From Owenia fusiformis (Eukaryota > Annelida > Polychaeta > Sabellida > Oweniidae), in the NCBI GenBank assembly GCA_903813345.2, contig CAIIXF020000001.1, forward strand, positions 29,193,915-29,257,914: DNA of 64,000 nt. Direction: 5' to 3'. Shown here piece after piece: positions 55,001-64,000 of this stretch (its first letter is position 1; each line of letters starts with the position of its first letter). The position numbers and the translations under genes are program-made. Below the pieces are notes generated by a model. The model made no database searches and was not told the origin of the DNA. It saw only the letters and a program-made list of their open reading frames with translations.

Positions 55001-58000
55001 GATATCTATCAATCTACAATGTTTTGTCCAAACAGAACAGAGTGAAAACAATTAGCATGATGTTGCAGATAAACATCATTTTGTCATGGACAATGGACAT
55101 ACAGCTGACTGTCCGAAATCTGCCACATGAAATCATACCTGAAATTAAAAATTACCAATAGTGCAGGCTTACAAAACACTTTAAGGGGTCTTGTTGAAAA
55201 TAATTATGTTTATTCACATTGATGGAATATACATGAGGGGTCATGACAATTGTTTTTCTTGTAATTTCTAAAACAAGTGGATAGGGTTTTTCTGATGGTT
55301 TTTCATTTCTTGATCAGTTTGAAAAATATAAAAACTTCACTGGCAGAAGTACATTGTGAATTAATCTAATAATTGTCATCCTTAAAAAAGTAAATCAAAG
55401 TGTTTTCAACTATGGAAATAAGGCCTAACCTTTGTCAAAAATCAGATTTCTTTTAATGATAAATGTACAAATCTCCTAAAATCTCATTAAAAAAGGACTT
55501 CCAGAGATTTCAAAGCTAAATAGCTAAGGCTCTGTGTCAACATGGTATTATTAACATGATAAATGTCACAACCTGGTACACAGTGGCTACATCAATGTCA
55601 CCATTTCTCATAGGTACCATCATGGACTTTTCAAGATCAAGAGAGAAAGGCCATGGTCCTAGAAAAAAATTTTGCATACAAGACCCATTAAGTTATAATA
55701 TAACTAATTGTTAATGCCTTATGGCATATTATACATAACAGAATATAAATTAATTATTGATAAGTAAAATTACTTCATGTGCCAAGATATGGCATTATGG
55801 GAAGGGTTACACTGGCATGGTAATACATGAGTGCAAAGATATGGCATTATGGGAAGGGTTACACTGGCATGGTAATACATGTGTGCAAAGATATGGCATT
55901 ATGGGAAGGGCTACACTGGCGTGGTAATACATGAGTGCAAAGATATGGCATTATGGGAAGGGTTACACTGGCATGGTAATACATGTGTGCAAAGATATGG
56001 CATTATGGGAAGGGTTACACTGGCATGGTAATACATGTGTGCAAAGATATGGCATTATGGGAAGGGCTACACTGGCGTGGTAATACATGAGTGCAAAGAT
56101 ATGGCATTATGGGAAGGGTTACACTGGCATGGTAATACATATGTGCAGAGATATGGCATTATGGGAAGGGCTACACTGCCATGGTAATACATGTGTGCAA
56201 AGATATGGCATTATGGGAAGGGCTACACTAGTATCGTAATACATATGTGCAAAGATATGGCATTATGGGAAGGGCTACACTGGTATGGTTATACATGTGT
56301 GCAAAGATATGGCATTATGGGAAGGGTTACACTGGTATGGTTATACATGTGTGCAAAGATATGGCATTATGGGAAGGGTTACACTGGCATGGTAATACAT
56401 ATGTGCAGAGATATGGCATTATGGGAAGGGCTACACTGCCATGGTAATACATGTGTGCAAAGATATGGCATTATGGGAAGGGTTACACTGGCATGGTAAT
56501 ACACGTGTGCAAAGATATGGCATTATGGGAAGGGCCACACTGGAAAAGCTTCCAAATTTGTTGAGTTTTCTAGCAGAAATCGCCTAATCCCCCCTCCATC
56601 CCATTTGTACTATCACCGGGCGTCATGTTAAACAAGCTAAAATAGCTTCAGAATGTTTGATGTCATGTCTGTCCCGGGGTACCTACACATCCTTCACGGA
56701 AATAAAGATTGATCAAAATATGTTTGTTTTCAAATCTTCGGAGTTGATAGATGATTGAATGATGTATCACTGGTAAGAAAACCGAAGGGATTGGTCTATA
56801 AAAAGCATCTGTGTAAAAAATGTCATTACTAATTGATCACCCCTCGTATAAAACATAAGATCTTGAGACATCTTATAATTAAGTCTAAACAAATAGGAAC
56901 AAAAAAACAAGATGACTAAATGAACATTTTCATAAAGACCTATATTCCTGTTAAACATATCAAGGTTGACAAATCTGTTAATGTGAAATATCGAGAATCT
57001 AGATTTGATGTGTCATATAGCTATTATATGTTATATTTGAACAACATACTAGAAATGCCATCAAATTTTTAGCCAGTATAATCATTCATTGCTTAACAAC
57101 TGCTGGTCAAACAAACATAACAATTAATAGTTCATGCTTTTATCTCTCTGTAGTGTGTAACCATGGTAACTAGTCATTTATATATCTGAAATAATGTCCC
57201 CGGGGAAAGGATTATTTTACTTAATATTGCTACCTGTGAAATAAGAGAAGATCAGCTTCAAACACTTAAGGTAATTGATACCCGATGATAATAAAATGGA
57301 CCAATGGCTGATATTTCATTAGGAGAAAAAGAATGAATGACAACAATTAGCTACTGTACTCATACATCATATACCCTTTCTAATAGTTTCATTTTGCTTA
57401 TTTAAAAGAGAGCTTCGTCTACACATTTTGAATTAACAGTTTGGTGCATTATATATAATGGTGAATAAAAATTATGACATTCAAGGTAAACCTGACAAAT
57501 GTGAACATTTCCTGGTGTTTGAATTAACAGTTTGGTACATTATATATAATGGTGAATAAAAATCATGACATTCAAGGTAAACCTGACAAATGTGAACATT
57601 TCCTGGTGTTTGAATTAACAGTTTGGTACATTATATATAATGGTGAATAAAAATTATGACATTCAAGGTAAACCTGACAAATCTGAACATTTCCTGGTGT
57701 TTGAATTAACAGTTTGGTACATTATATATAATGGTGAATAAAAATCATGACATTCAAGGTAAACCTGACAAATGTGAACATTTCCTGGTGTTTGAATTAA
57801 CAGTTTGGTACATTATATATAATGGTGAATAAAAATCATGACATTCAAGGTAAACCTGACAAATGTGAACATTTCCTGGTGTTTGAATTAACAGTTTGGT
57901 ACATTATATATAATGGTGAATAAAAATTATGACATTCAAGGTAAACCTGACAAATGTGAACATTTCCTGGAACACCTTTAAAGTGTTCATATTACAAGAA

Positions 58001-61000
58001 GTCCATATGAACAAGATTTTAACCAGCTTACACAGAAGTTAATAGATAGGAATAATACAAATCTGTTCATTTTATGAAGGTGATTACTTAGACAGGTTTA
58101 CACATGCATTATAAAGTTACTTTGGTTTATTTTGGCACACATTTACCATATTATGATTTATTCAGTTATAGCTGTTGGTTAATCATGTTTTTATATATCC
58201 AGCCTTTTGATTTGAATATCTTTAACATTGCATGATGTCTCCGGTTTATTCATGTCTGTCAAGAAACTCCTGCAGGCTCAAATAAATAAAATAATATTTA
58301 TATAATAAATAAGGAGGACTAAACTTTCAAAAGAATGATGTCCCACTTTATACAGGTCTGACAATACTTGAAACTTCCTCAAGTCTAAATAAATAAAACA
58401 TTATGATCTGAAATAAGAATAAGAAAGGAATTTGAAAGTATACAGTATAACATTCCTTCTGAAATTCCTCAGTGGATTAAAATGCTCCCACATTCTCTTC
58501 AAAAATGTGATAGGAGCGGTGCTGCCATCTTTTGAACTCTGATTCTCTAAACACAAAAATATGTAAACCTAAAACTAAAATAGATGGCAGTACTTTATAT
58601 ACATGCTAGCGCCAGAGTTTGCAGAAATTGACCACATAATGAACTATAATGAAATATTTTCTTTTGAACATTTCGGGTACTCTTGCAGTTTTGAGCCACT
58701 TTTCTGGTACTCTTACTTACCATATTCCTGTGCTCCCATGCATGTGAAAATCTTTGTTAACATTGACTTGAATTATTTGGTTAGGTTAGCAAATCTAGCA
58801 ATGCCTTTTTGAATCGTCTTACTCGAATACTTATACATTATTATATCACTGTCATATTCCTCACTCTCTGATTGGTTCATGTCCTGTCCTACATGTGACT
58901 AAAATAACAAGCGATATTCACCAGTGAGTGAGGAATATAACTGAATAATAAAACAAATGTTTAATTCTATTTTCGGTGAATACCTACAACACTATCACAA
59001 GATGATATACCCACTAGTTTGGGCTTTGTGGAATATCACTTGTGAAAGATGCACAGGTGTTCACCTTAATAGAATTAAATATTTGTATAATATCACATGA
59101 TCAGCAGATACAACTTATGTTCGTTAAATATGGTACGTAAAATATTCTCACCTAACGATGGGTCTAATAATGGATCATTGTTGTGGTGTATGCTAGATAC
59201 ATTTCCAAGACATGCCCTGGCCTGGGCAATACGTTTCTCCGACAGTCGTCTCATGGGGACTGGTTTTGCGAGAAGGTGTTGTGCAGCCATGCTGGCACCC
59301 ATACCGTGTAGGCTAAGATCTTTAGGGTCTTCTGGGCTTCCTAAAACAAACAACTGGTTTATCAATTGAAGTACAAGAACATCAAACTGAACATGGTTAT
59401 AGATATGAACAATATAAAGTATAAAAGTGGTGAAATAATATATAAAGAAACACATGTATTATAGACTATTATGAATACTTACTGCATCTTTGTTCACACT
59501 TAGATTTTACTGCATACAATGAACTGATATACATTATCATATATGAACTATTAAATCAATCATTCCAAAGGAAAAAACTTCCTTGCTTTTATAATTAATA
59601 CACATACAGTAAATTCATAACATAGGCCTGGAAATCTAGTAATGTTAATTCAATACATATCAAAAAACAATTAGCATTAATAGCCTGATCTATGGATCAA
59701 CAGGCTATAATCATACATGATTTGATCTAAAGTTACTATTAACCTTTCCAAACAATTAACGACTATAATACAACAGCCTGAGAACTATGCAATACTAATA
59801 TGCTGTTTTCCAATTGAGGCACAATCATCCTCTCCTAATACAGTGAGACATGTAAAGTGGAACACCTCAAGAAGTACAACCCCTCTACATGGAACACCTC
59901 CCAAGACCAACTTACTTAATGTTAAATGAACCTCTATAAGAAGAACACCTCCCAAAATGCAACACTTTTTAAAGGTACCAAAAATGTTCAACTGAGACAT
60001 GTATTTTCATATTTTAAATGGGGAAATTGGAAATAAACATGAGTGAGTCCCCGGATACAGTGAGATTTTAAAGACTCACACGCAAGCATCAGACAAGACA
60101 TTCATACCATTTTCACATTGTCAAAGATAAGCTCTTTTCTGTATTTAATGTTCATTATACATCAAAGACACCTGTGATGTAAGCTCAGGGATGTGAATTT
60201 TTCTCAGTGTCTACAGCAGTTGTTTTCAAGAAAATGTGCATCTAGGCTTTTAAGTCTTTGTGGCTCCAATATTGGCAGTGTAGACCAAGCATGCGAAAAG
60301 GGCTTTAGTAATACTTGTTGAACTACAGAAATTATATATATAAATATTCATATCTGGATTTTCAGGTGAAGCCTAAACAAGTGGGAGATAGTCTTGCTTC
60401 AGGACTGTGAGCCCACTTATCTACTTCACAAACATAACAGTTGGAGGGGGGGGGGGCTTTGAAGGGCTTGTAGCTAGACTAAGGGGAGGCATCAAAAGTT
60501 TGATGTCGGATAGAAAACTAAATAAATCTAGTTAGGGGGGGAGGGGGTTCAAACCTATTTCAGTTTGCTATCCGACAAATTTCAACATTTCAAATTTTTG
60601 ACAATTTTGACTCAGAATACCATGGAATGGTTTAAAAATAAAGATTTTACCTGATGCTTTCTTTGTCAAGATCATTCCAAAGGATTCTATTCTATGAATA
60701 GTTGTAAAAAGCCGCAAATTACGATAGGAATTAACGAAAACTTGATCGTGTTTAGCAATAATTTTTCAAATTCTCAAACCGGAAGTCAGCGATCAACTTT
60801 CATGGTATTTAGTTTTTGGGGGGAGGGGGGGGGGGGTTCAGAGTCAAAACTAGATTTATTTAGTTTTCAATCCGACATTGAACTTTTGATGCCTCCCCTA
60901 AGTGGGAGATTGTAACAATAAAACCATTATTTTCATTTAACTTCTCTCAAGGCCTCTTACATAAAGGTTCTGTGTCCCATATGATCTCTTTAATTCACTA

Positions 61001-61352
61001 TATTTGGAAATGCAAATAGGGATAGGGCAACCAGAAACTTCATCCAAAAGTCTTCGATCAATTATAACAACAAGAGGTGCATTACCTGGTGGAGTGGGTG
61101 GCATTGGCAGTTTCCCTTCTGCCTTCATTGCTGCATACACAGCAGGATCTGTAATCCCATAGGCCCCTGCACTACCAGCGGCTGCCATCAGAGCACTGGG
61201 GGGTAGCATGGAGCCATAATCTTGACTGGTTGATGATGTCATTTGTTGTTGGTCTATTGCCATTCCATGTTGTCCTGTGTCCATTTGACCCCCATACTGG
61301 TCCTGATAGAAGCCGGGTCCTGCCCCTGAAGGTGGTTTACTTTCTGCACTAT
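33702..61352 (-). CDS. PAR/CES-2-type bZIP transcription factor (HLF/TEF/DBP-like), last four exons
   Basis: DNA-binding nuclear regulator. Exons 61352-61086, 59340-59152, 48183-48067 and 34003-33702 all join in phase 1 with GT/AG borders, giving about 290 residues to the stop. The first two exons encode Gly/Gln/Ala/Pro-rich, probably activating, sequence. The third is Met/Gly/Ser-rich. The last carries the whole bZIP: PIPDDAKDDKYFDRRKRNN extended basic region, the QAAKKSRDARKAREDEIAIR DNA-contact helix, then a zipper with leucines exactly seven apart (L-EKENAI-L-RAQVAT-L-REEANS-L). IPDD.KDDKY and EIAIRASFLEKEN are hallmarks of the PAR/CES-2 group rather than NFIL3, C/EBP or ATF. Introns are 1.7, 11.0 and 14.1 kb. 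The last contains the large GACCTT satellite and a foldback transposon. The first exon or exons were not identified. Which PAR-family member it is cannot be settled here. Confidence 0.88.
34371..35096. mobile_element. foldback DNA transposon with 325-bp arms and ~8-10-bp target duplication
   Basis: Arms 34371-34695 and 34772-35096 have equal length and are near-perfect complements. Ends are TATCCCGTTCC / GGAACAGGATA. The flanks share ACATTAACTT (34361-34370 and 35097-35106). Long inverted ends with an 8-10-bp duplication fit a Mutator-like (MULE) or hAT-like foldback. It lies about 360 bp upstream of the bZIP-encoding exon, inside its intron. One arm contains GTTACGTCAC, close to a PAR-bZIP/CRE half-site; the other arm has a mutated copy. 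Confidence 0.8.
35107..37613. other. bZIP intron sequence
   Basis: Intronic, no exon seen. It holds a direct duplication of CCTCTCAATATGAACACTTT at about 36097 and 36153, part of a dispersed non-coding repeat. Confidence 0.4.
35578..35650 (-). mobile_element. one-ended family 1 fragment
   Basis: TTGCAAAATGTCACCACC is the complement of the family's right end. It is followed by AACTGCCAAACACTGACCGC, the complement of its internal segment. The other end is not found. Confidence 0.5.
37614..37746. mobile_element. 133-bp hairpin MITE
   Basis: TCCTATGATTTT...GAGGTGATATTGATATCTGCAC pairs with GTGCATATATCAATATCACCGAG...AAATCATAGGA, around a short GAGCGAAGCGAAC centre. Confidence 0.6.
38071..47769 (-). 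repeat. 9.7-kb higher-order GACCTT satellite
   Basis: Five large units start with AACTAGA and the hairpin AAGATTGCAAGCAATCTT followed by GGAGGCCC (hairpins at 38093, 39608, 41884, 43722, 45540). They end in AGTAGGAGAAAAAG and AAGAATAA. Each holds several ~400-500-bp subunits centred on GACCTTGACCTTTGACCT, then TTTTACTTTTTTAGACCTCAG, CTTTCGGAGGTCACTGAAGG and AATATCTCAAAACTGG. The core reads AGGTCAAAGGTCAAGGTC on the other strand, a DR1 plus an extended half-site. About twenty cores were seen by eye. Open frames are short and chance. It fills most of the last bZIP intron. The strand follows the host gene and is arbitrary. Confidence 0.85.
47678..47764. repeat. duplicated GC-rich terminal hairpin
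   Basis: GGAGGCCCC-TTCGG-GGGGCCTCC at 47678-47700 and GGAGGCCCC-TGCCGG-GGGGCCTCC at 47741-47764. Each is preceded by ATATCTACAAAATTGATA and followed by CTAATAA. They echo the GGAGGCCCC at the start of each satellite unit. A hairpin followed by CTAA resembles a Helitron 3' end. It is AT-rich outside the stems. Confidence 0.75.
48067..48183 (-). CDS. bZIP gene exon: Met/Gly/Ser-rich region
   Basis: 39 codons, phase 1 to 1, between GACTATCAAG and GCAG|GTGAAT. It encodes MMESPYGHSSPYSGAPSMAG and MYTMWGNYAG. The acceptor has a weak pyrimidine tract, but its phase fits the neighbours. Confidence 0.72.
48184..50525. other. bZIP intron sequence
   Basis: No additional exon recognised. An open stretch at 48479-48756 has no domain or splice context and is treated as chance. 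Confidence 0.4.
50570..51610. repeat. satellite B, about 6.5 units of ~162 bp
   Basis: Units share GACAAGACTTTACAGACAAG, TTTTAGGACGGAAAATCC, AAAATGGCTGCCTTGACATT, CAGAATGCC, CTAGATTTTCATACTAAG and GAAATTGATCTACCAAACGG. Spacing is regular (about 50739, 50900, 51064, 51229, 51386, 51549). Later sequence to ~52050 is more diverged. Confidence 0.85.
52070..52123. repeat. GGACAGAC simple repeat
   Basis: Imperfect GGACGTACGGACAGACGGAC-type repeat, the counterpart of the (CCGT)n tract in the 4.9-kb element. Confidence 0.8.
52609..53180 (-). mobile_element. old family 1 element, reverse orientation
   Basis: ATGTCATCACC at 52609-52619 and GTTGGTGACAT at 53170-53180. Inside are diverged satellite A fragments (AAAAAGACCTTTTTGACCTT, TGAAGGTCATTGAAGGAC) and GAACACCAACCGCTGACTGG, the complement of the family's internal segment. 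Confidence 0.55.
53181..55778. other. bZIP intron sequence
   Basis: Intronic, AT-rich. No exon or repeat boundary recognised. The open stretch near 54319-54613 on both strands has no supporting splice context. Confidence 0.35.
55779..56541. repeat. 52-bp minisatellite, about 14.6 copies
   Basis: Unit GTGCAAAGATATGGCATTAT followed by GGGAAGGGTTACACTGGCAT and GGTAATACAT(G/A)T. Copies start at 55779, 55831, 55883 and so on, with few substitutions. 52 is not a multiple of three, so the long open frames across it are artefacts of the repeat. Confidence 0.95.
56542..57426. other. bZIP intron sequence
   Basis: No exon, RNA or repeat recognised. Confidence 0.35.
57427..57972. repeat. 91-bp tandem repeat, six copies
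   Basis: Unit TTTGAATTAACAGTTTGGTA, CATTATATATAATGG, TGAATAAAAATTATGACATT, CAAGGTAAACCTGACAAATG, TGAACATTTCCTGGTG. Starts are at 57427, 57518 and then every 91 bp. Copies differ at only one to three positions, so it is young. Each unit carries a TATATA palindrome and AATAAA. Confidence 0.95.
58854..58938. repeat. 85-bp inverted repeat
   Basis: ATATTCCTCACTC and its perfect complement GAGTGAGGAATAT around a ~59-bp loop; a possible short MITE. Confidence 0.4.
59152..59340 (-). CDS. bZIP gene exon: linker region
   Basis: Bounded by TTGTTTTAG and TTAG|GTGAGA; 63 codons, phase 1 to 1. It contains SPEDPKDLSLHGMGASMAAQ and RRLSEKRIAQARACLG. No known domain is recognised. As a symmetric phase-1 exon it could be skipped without a frameshift. 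Confidence 0.8.
60482..60899. mobile_element. ~418-bp MITE with AGGGGAGGC ends
   Basis: AGGGGAGGCATCAAAAGTT...ATGTCGGAT...AAACTAAATAAATCTAGTT at the left recurs inverted at the right. This gives ends of about 55 bp flanked internally by long G runs (60535-60547 and 60820-60836). It lies in the bZIP intron about 190 bp from the exon at 61086. Confidence 0.65.
61086..61352 (-). CDS. bZIP gene exon: Gly/Gln/Ala-rich region
   Basis: Bounded by TGTTTCAG and CCAG|GTAATG; 267 nt, phase 1 in and out. It encodes SAESKPPSGAGPGFYQDQYG, a QQQ stretch, an Ala-rich segment (SALMAAAGSAGAYG) and KLPMPPTPPG. It is likely disordered and activating. Confidence 0.8.
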
Positions 61353-64000
61353 CTGAAACATAGAAAGATACCAAATATAAAAAATATGTAATATAAATGT
61401 GATATCGAACATCTATTCTAATTAAAAGTAATTCTCAACTATATTATTTGGGTATTGATATTATTTTAAATAAATACAATTTTAAACGATAATATGTCTT
61501 CCGTCCACTTTACTAAACAAACATCAGAGCGAAAAATAACATATGACACTATCACATGTAATTTTCGAGGCAAAATAACATAATTTTGCAATAAGTTATA
61601 ATACATAGAGCTATTCATATTTAAGGCCATTTAACTGCTTAATGCTAGACTGGTATTTTTAAATAAAAGATCCAAAAATCAAAAGACAAATTCTGACTAA
61701 TAATTTTGGGCTAAATATGACCTTATCTACAACAATAGTGAAAACACTTTGAAATGAAAATACATCTTCGAAATGGTACCTCCACATTCCTTAAAAATAA
61801 CTACAAGACATTTAAATAGATGGCAGCATGAAAATATTTTTCTACAGGGTGAAGCCAAATATATGTATCATATAAGCTAGTATACACGCAAATAGAAGAA
61901 AATTGTAATCAAGATCTCATGATTTGCTCTGCTATGTTTTAAGAATTTTCATAAAAATAGAAGTTTTTCAAAAGAAAAGTTTTATTCCTTCTTGAATATA
62001 CATATACCACCAAGAAACTGTATTAAGTTTTGATTTTTTGCTCAAATTTCCTTCCTGACATTCCTATCAGTCAAATATACAACTAATTTTCCTGGTTTAA
62101 ATACATGAAGTGATATACATGTACTTTACGTCACAAATGTTAAACCTATTAGATAATACATCCATTTGTGAATCCCAGTGAGGGTACCAATATAACAAAT
62201 GAACCTTGGTGATGAGGGACAGGGGTCAGTTTAGGGTCTTTGATAAACTGCCAATATCAAGTAAGGTCTCAGACTGCCTGGTTTATTCACAATTTCTGTT
62301 CCAGCTTCCAAGATACATGCCATTTTATGTTATACTGTGCCAAGTTCCACAAGAAGACGACAAAGTATAACCAATATTGATTCTTCTATGGAGAACTCCA
62401 AACTTGAACAACAATAATCTGGTTTCTGTCTACAGATAAAATACCATGATGATCAACTAGAATTATAGTGGGTTAAAGTGGTAAATAGTTAAGAAAAACA
62501 AATAATTAAGGCACATGATATTCTAAATGAAAGAATCAATGATATAGCTCTTTGTTCTGAATTTAGGGGATTCGTGTAAAAAGGGTTTGGAAAAGCATAA
62601 ATAGGAAACTCTAATCCAGGGTGGTGAAGTCAGACACAATATGTAGAGAATATGAACCTATTCGTTGGTTGACCATTTAAATTTAACATTTAACATTAAT
62701 GCAATCAGACACTGTATTATGTTGTTAAGGGTGAACCGGTTAAGCCACAAAGTACAATTAAATATATAATCTGAATGAAAAGGCAATGACTGAACTTTAT
62801 TTTGAACTTGTTTATATATTGTATTTTGTACTTTCAGTTCTCAAGTCCATTTTATTCATACTAACCCAAACCCTCTTGCTTCTTTGTCATATGGAACTAT
62901 ATTGTAACAGCTACATGGTAAGAAAAAACTACACTATAACAGTTAAATGCAAGTATAGCAGTATACCTATGATATCATATTAGAACAGGTAATTGGTAAA
63001 ATGATATTGTATTAGTTTATAGTAACAGTTCAAAGACAGGATGGTACAATATTATAGCATCTAAACAGTAGAAGACATATTGTAAAAGCTGAATGGTAGA
63101 TTCATGTAATAATATTTTAAAATGAATCCAATAATAAAGAAGATATTCAACAGATTACTGGTTAATATTTCCCAAGATGATATCTTCCTTTTTATATCAG
63201 GAATGATTCAATACTATCTCATCTTGTCTTTTAACTCTTACAGCCCATTTCACTTAGGTTATGTATCATTAAAACCTAAAAAAATAACCAATCAAAAAGA
63301 CAACAGTGCAGTATCAAATGGAAAAACTTCAAACTTCTCCAGAAGTGTGTGAGTGTTAGCAGCAATTATCAAACCTTCTATGCTTAAATTATTCACCAAT
63401 TTGCTTCATCAAATAGATCATTCTTTGTAAATAAAATATTGTTACTTAACCTTGCGACTTATAATGTTAAACAAAGTCACCTTTTGTAAATTTTCTTTTA
63501 ACTTATATTATTGTATTGAATAAAACATGATAAATAAAAATAAAAATAAAAAATGGAAAAATACATTCATATTTTATCTAAAAGACATTTGTATATTTCA
63601 AATAAAGTAGTTTTACATGCAATAAACCTGTGGCCGCACGTAACTTACAAGTTACAGCCATGTTAATTTTTTGAAAAGGACATGTCAGATAAGCATCAAA
63701 ATACAAAAGAACACACATTTATAGCCAAACCAAAACCAATCTAAGATATGCAATGTTTAATAATTTTTATGTAAAAAATAAATGTATTTTTCTATATGAT
63801 ACTGCACTGTGGTCTTTTGTTCGCATATTTATCAGATTTTATTGGTGCAAAACAAATGTGAAATGGACCGTATCAGCTTTCCCAAAAAATCACTGTGATA
63901 CTTTTGCACTTGAAACCGCCACAAATACAGCGAAAGTAATAATATCAGTGGCCAAAGGCCAAGTCGGCAATCTAGCCAATAGTTACATAAGACAAACTAA
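61353..64000. other. upstream bZIP intron, first exon not found
   Basis: The exon at 61352 begins in phase 1, so at least one coding exon must lie upstream, in this stretch or beyond the window. No convincing candidate is seen. The sequence is AT-rich with no clear repeat. Confidence 0.45.

Noticed and set aside
56191-56499. 102-codon open frame with repeated MCAKIWHYGKGYT-like peptides
   Set aside because: Pure 52-bp minisatellite; the peptide period results from three copies making a whole number of codons.
63640-63661. Possible first bZIP exon on the minus strand (ATGGCTGTAACTT before GTAAGT)
   Set aside because: Phase 1 would fit, but it encodes only four residues, has no supporting promoter signal, and such matches are expected by chance in AT-rich DNA.

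Overview
Eukaryotic nuclear DNA, AT-rich and dense in repeats. The intron-rich genes, the GACCTT-type and (CCGT)n-containing repeats, and a gp130/Domeless-like receptor beside an animal-type ACOT13 gene suggest a lophotrochozoan, most likely a bivalve mollusc. The phylum is an inference; no species can be named from the sequence alone. Nothing prokaryotic, organellar or tRNA/rRNA-like was recognised.

Three protein-coding genes can be rebuilt exon by exon with consistent splice phases. (1) Plus strand, 2271-11021: the 3' part of a class I cytokine receptor of the gp130/Domeless type. It has membrane-proximal fibronectin type III domains, one transmembrane helix, and a cytoplasmic tail of about 790 residues with a long series of tyrosine motifs of the form G-Y-[I/V]-x-H. 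Its 5' exons lie outside the window. (2) Minus strand, 21883-20396: a complete three-exon ACOT13 (THEM2) hotdog-fold acyl-CoA thioesterase of 143 residues. Just upstream of its start codon are a CACGTG E-box, a palindromic kappa-B site and a perfect ISRE/IRF site within about 60 bp. (3) Minus strand, 61352-33702: the last four exons of a PAR/CES-2-type bZIP transcription factor (HLF/TEF/DBP-like). They are spread over more than 27 kb, and the first exon or exons were not found.

Most of the remainder is repetitive. 0.1-1.8 kb is a GACCTT satellite inside an element with inverted ends. 4.9-6.0 kb is a second satellite-bearing element within a receptor intron. 11.5-12.1 kb holds ~100-bp repeats in the presumed 3' UTR. 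12.65-15.31 kb is a CACTA-type DNA transposon with a TAT target duplication. 15.7-16.3 kb is a dead non-LTR retrotransposon tail. 22-30 kb is largely featureless. 30.1-31.0 and 34.4-35.1 kb are long near-perfect foldback elements. 38.1-47.8 kb is a 9.7-kb higher-order GACCTT satellite inside the last bZIP intron. 50.5-53.2 kb holds two more satellite-bearing elements. 55.8-56.5 kb is a 52-bp minisatellite and 57.4-58.0 kb a 91-bp repeat.

The genes are not an operon and need not cooperate. The receptor (JAK/STAT-type signalling) and the NF-kB/IRF-type sites at the neighbouring ACOT13 promoter both point towards immune signalling. The GACCTT satellites consist largely of nuclear-receptor half-sites (AGGTCA) in DR1, DR3 and DR4 arrangements, which raises the question of whether they influence the bZIP locus.
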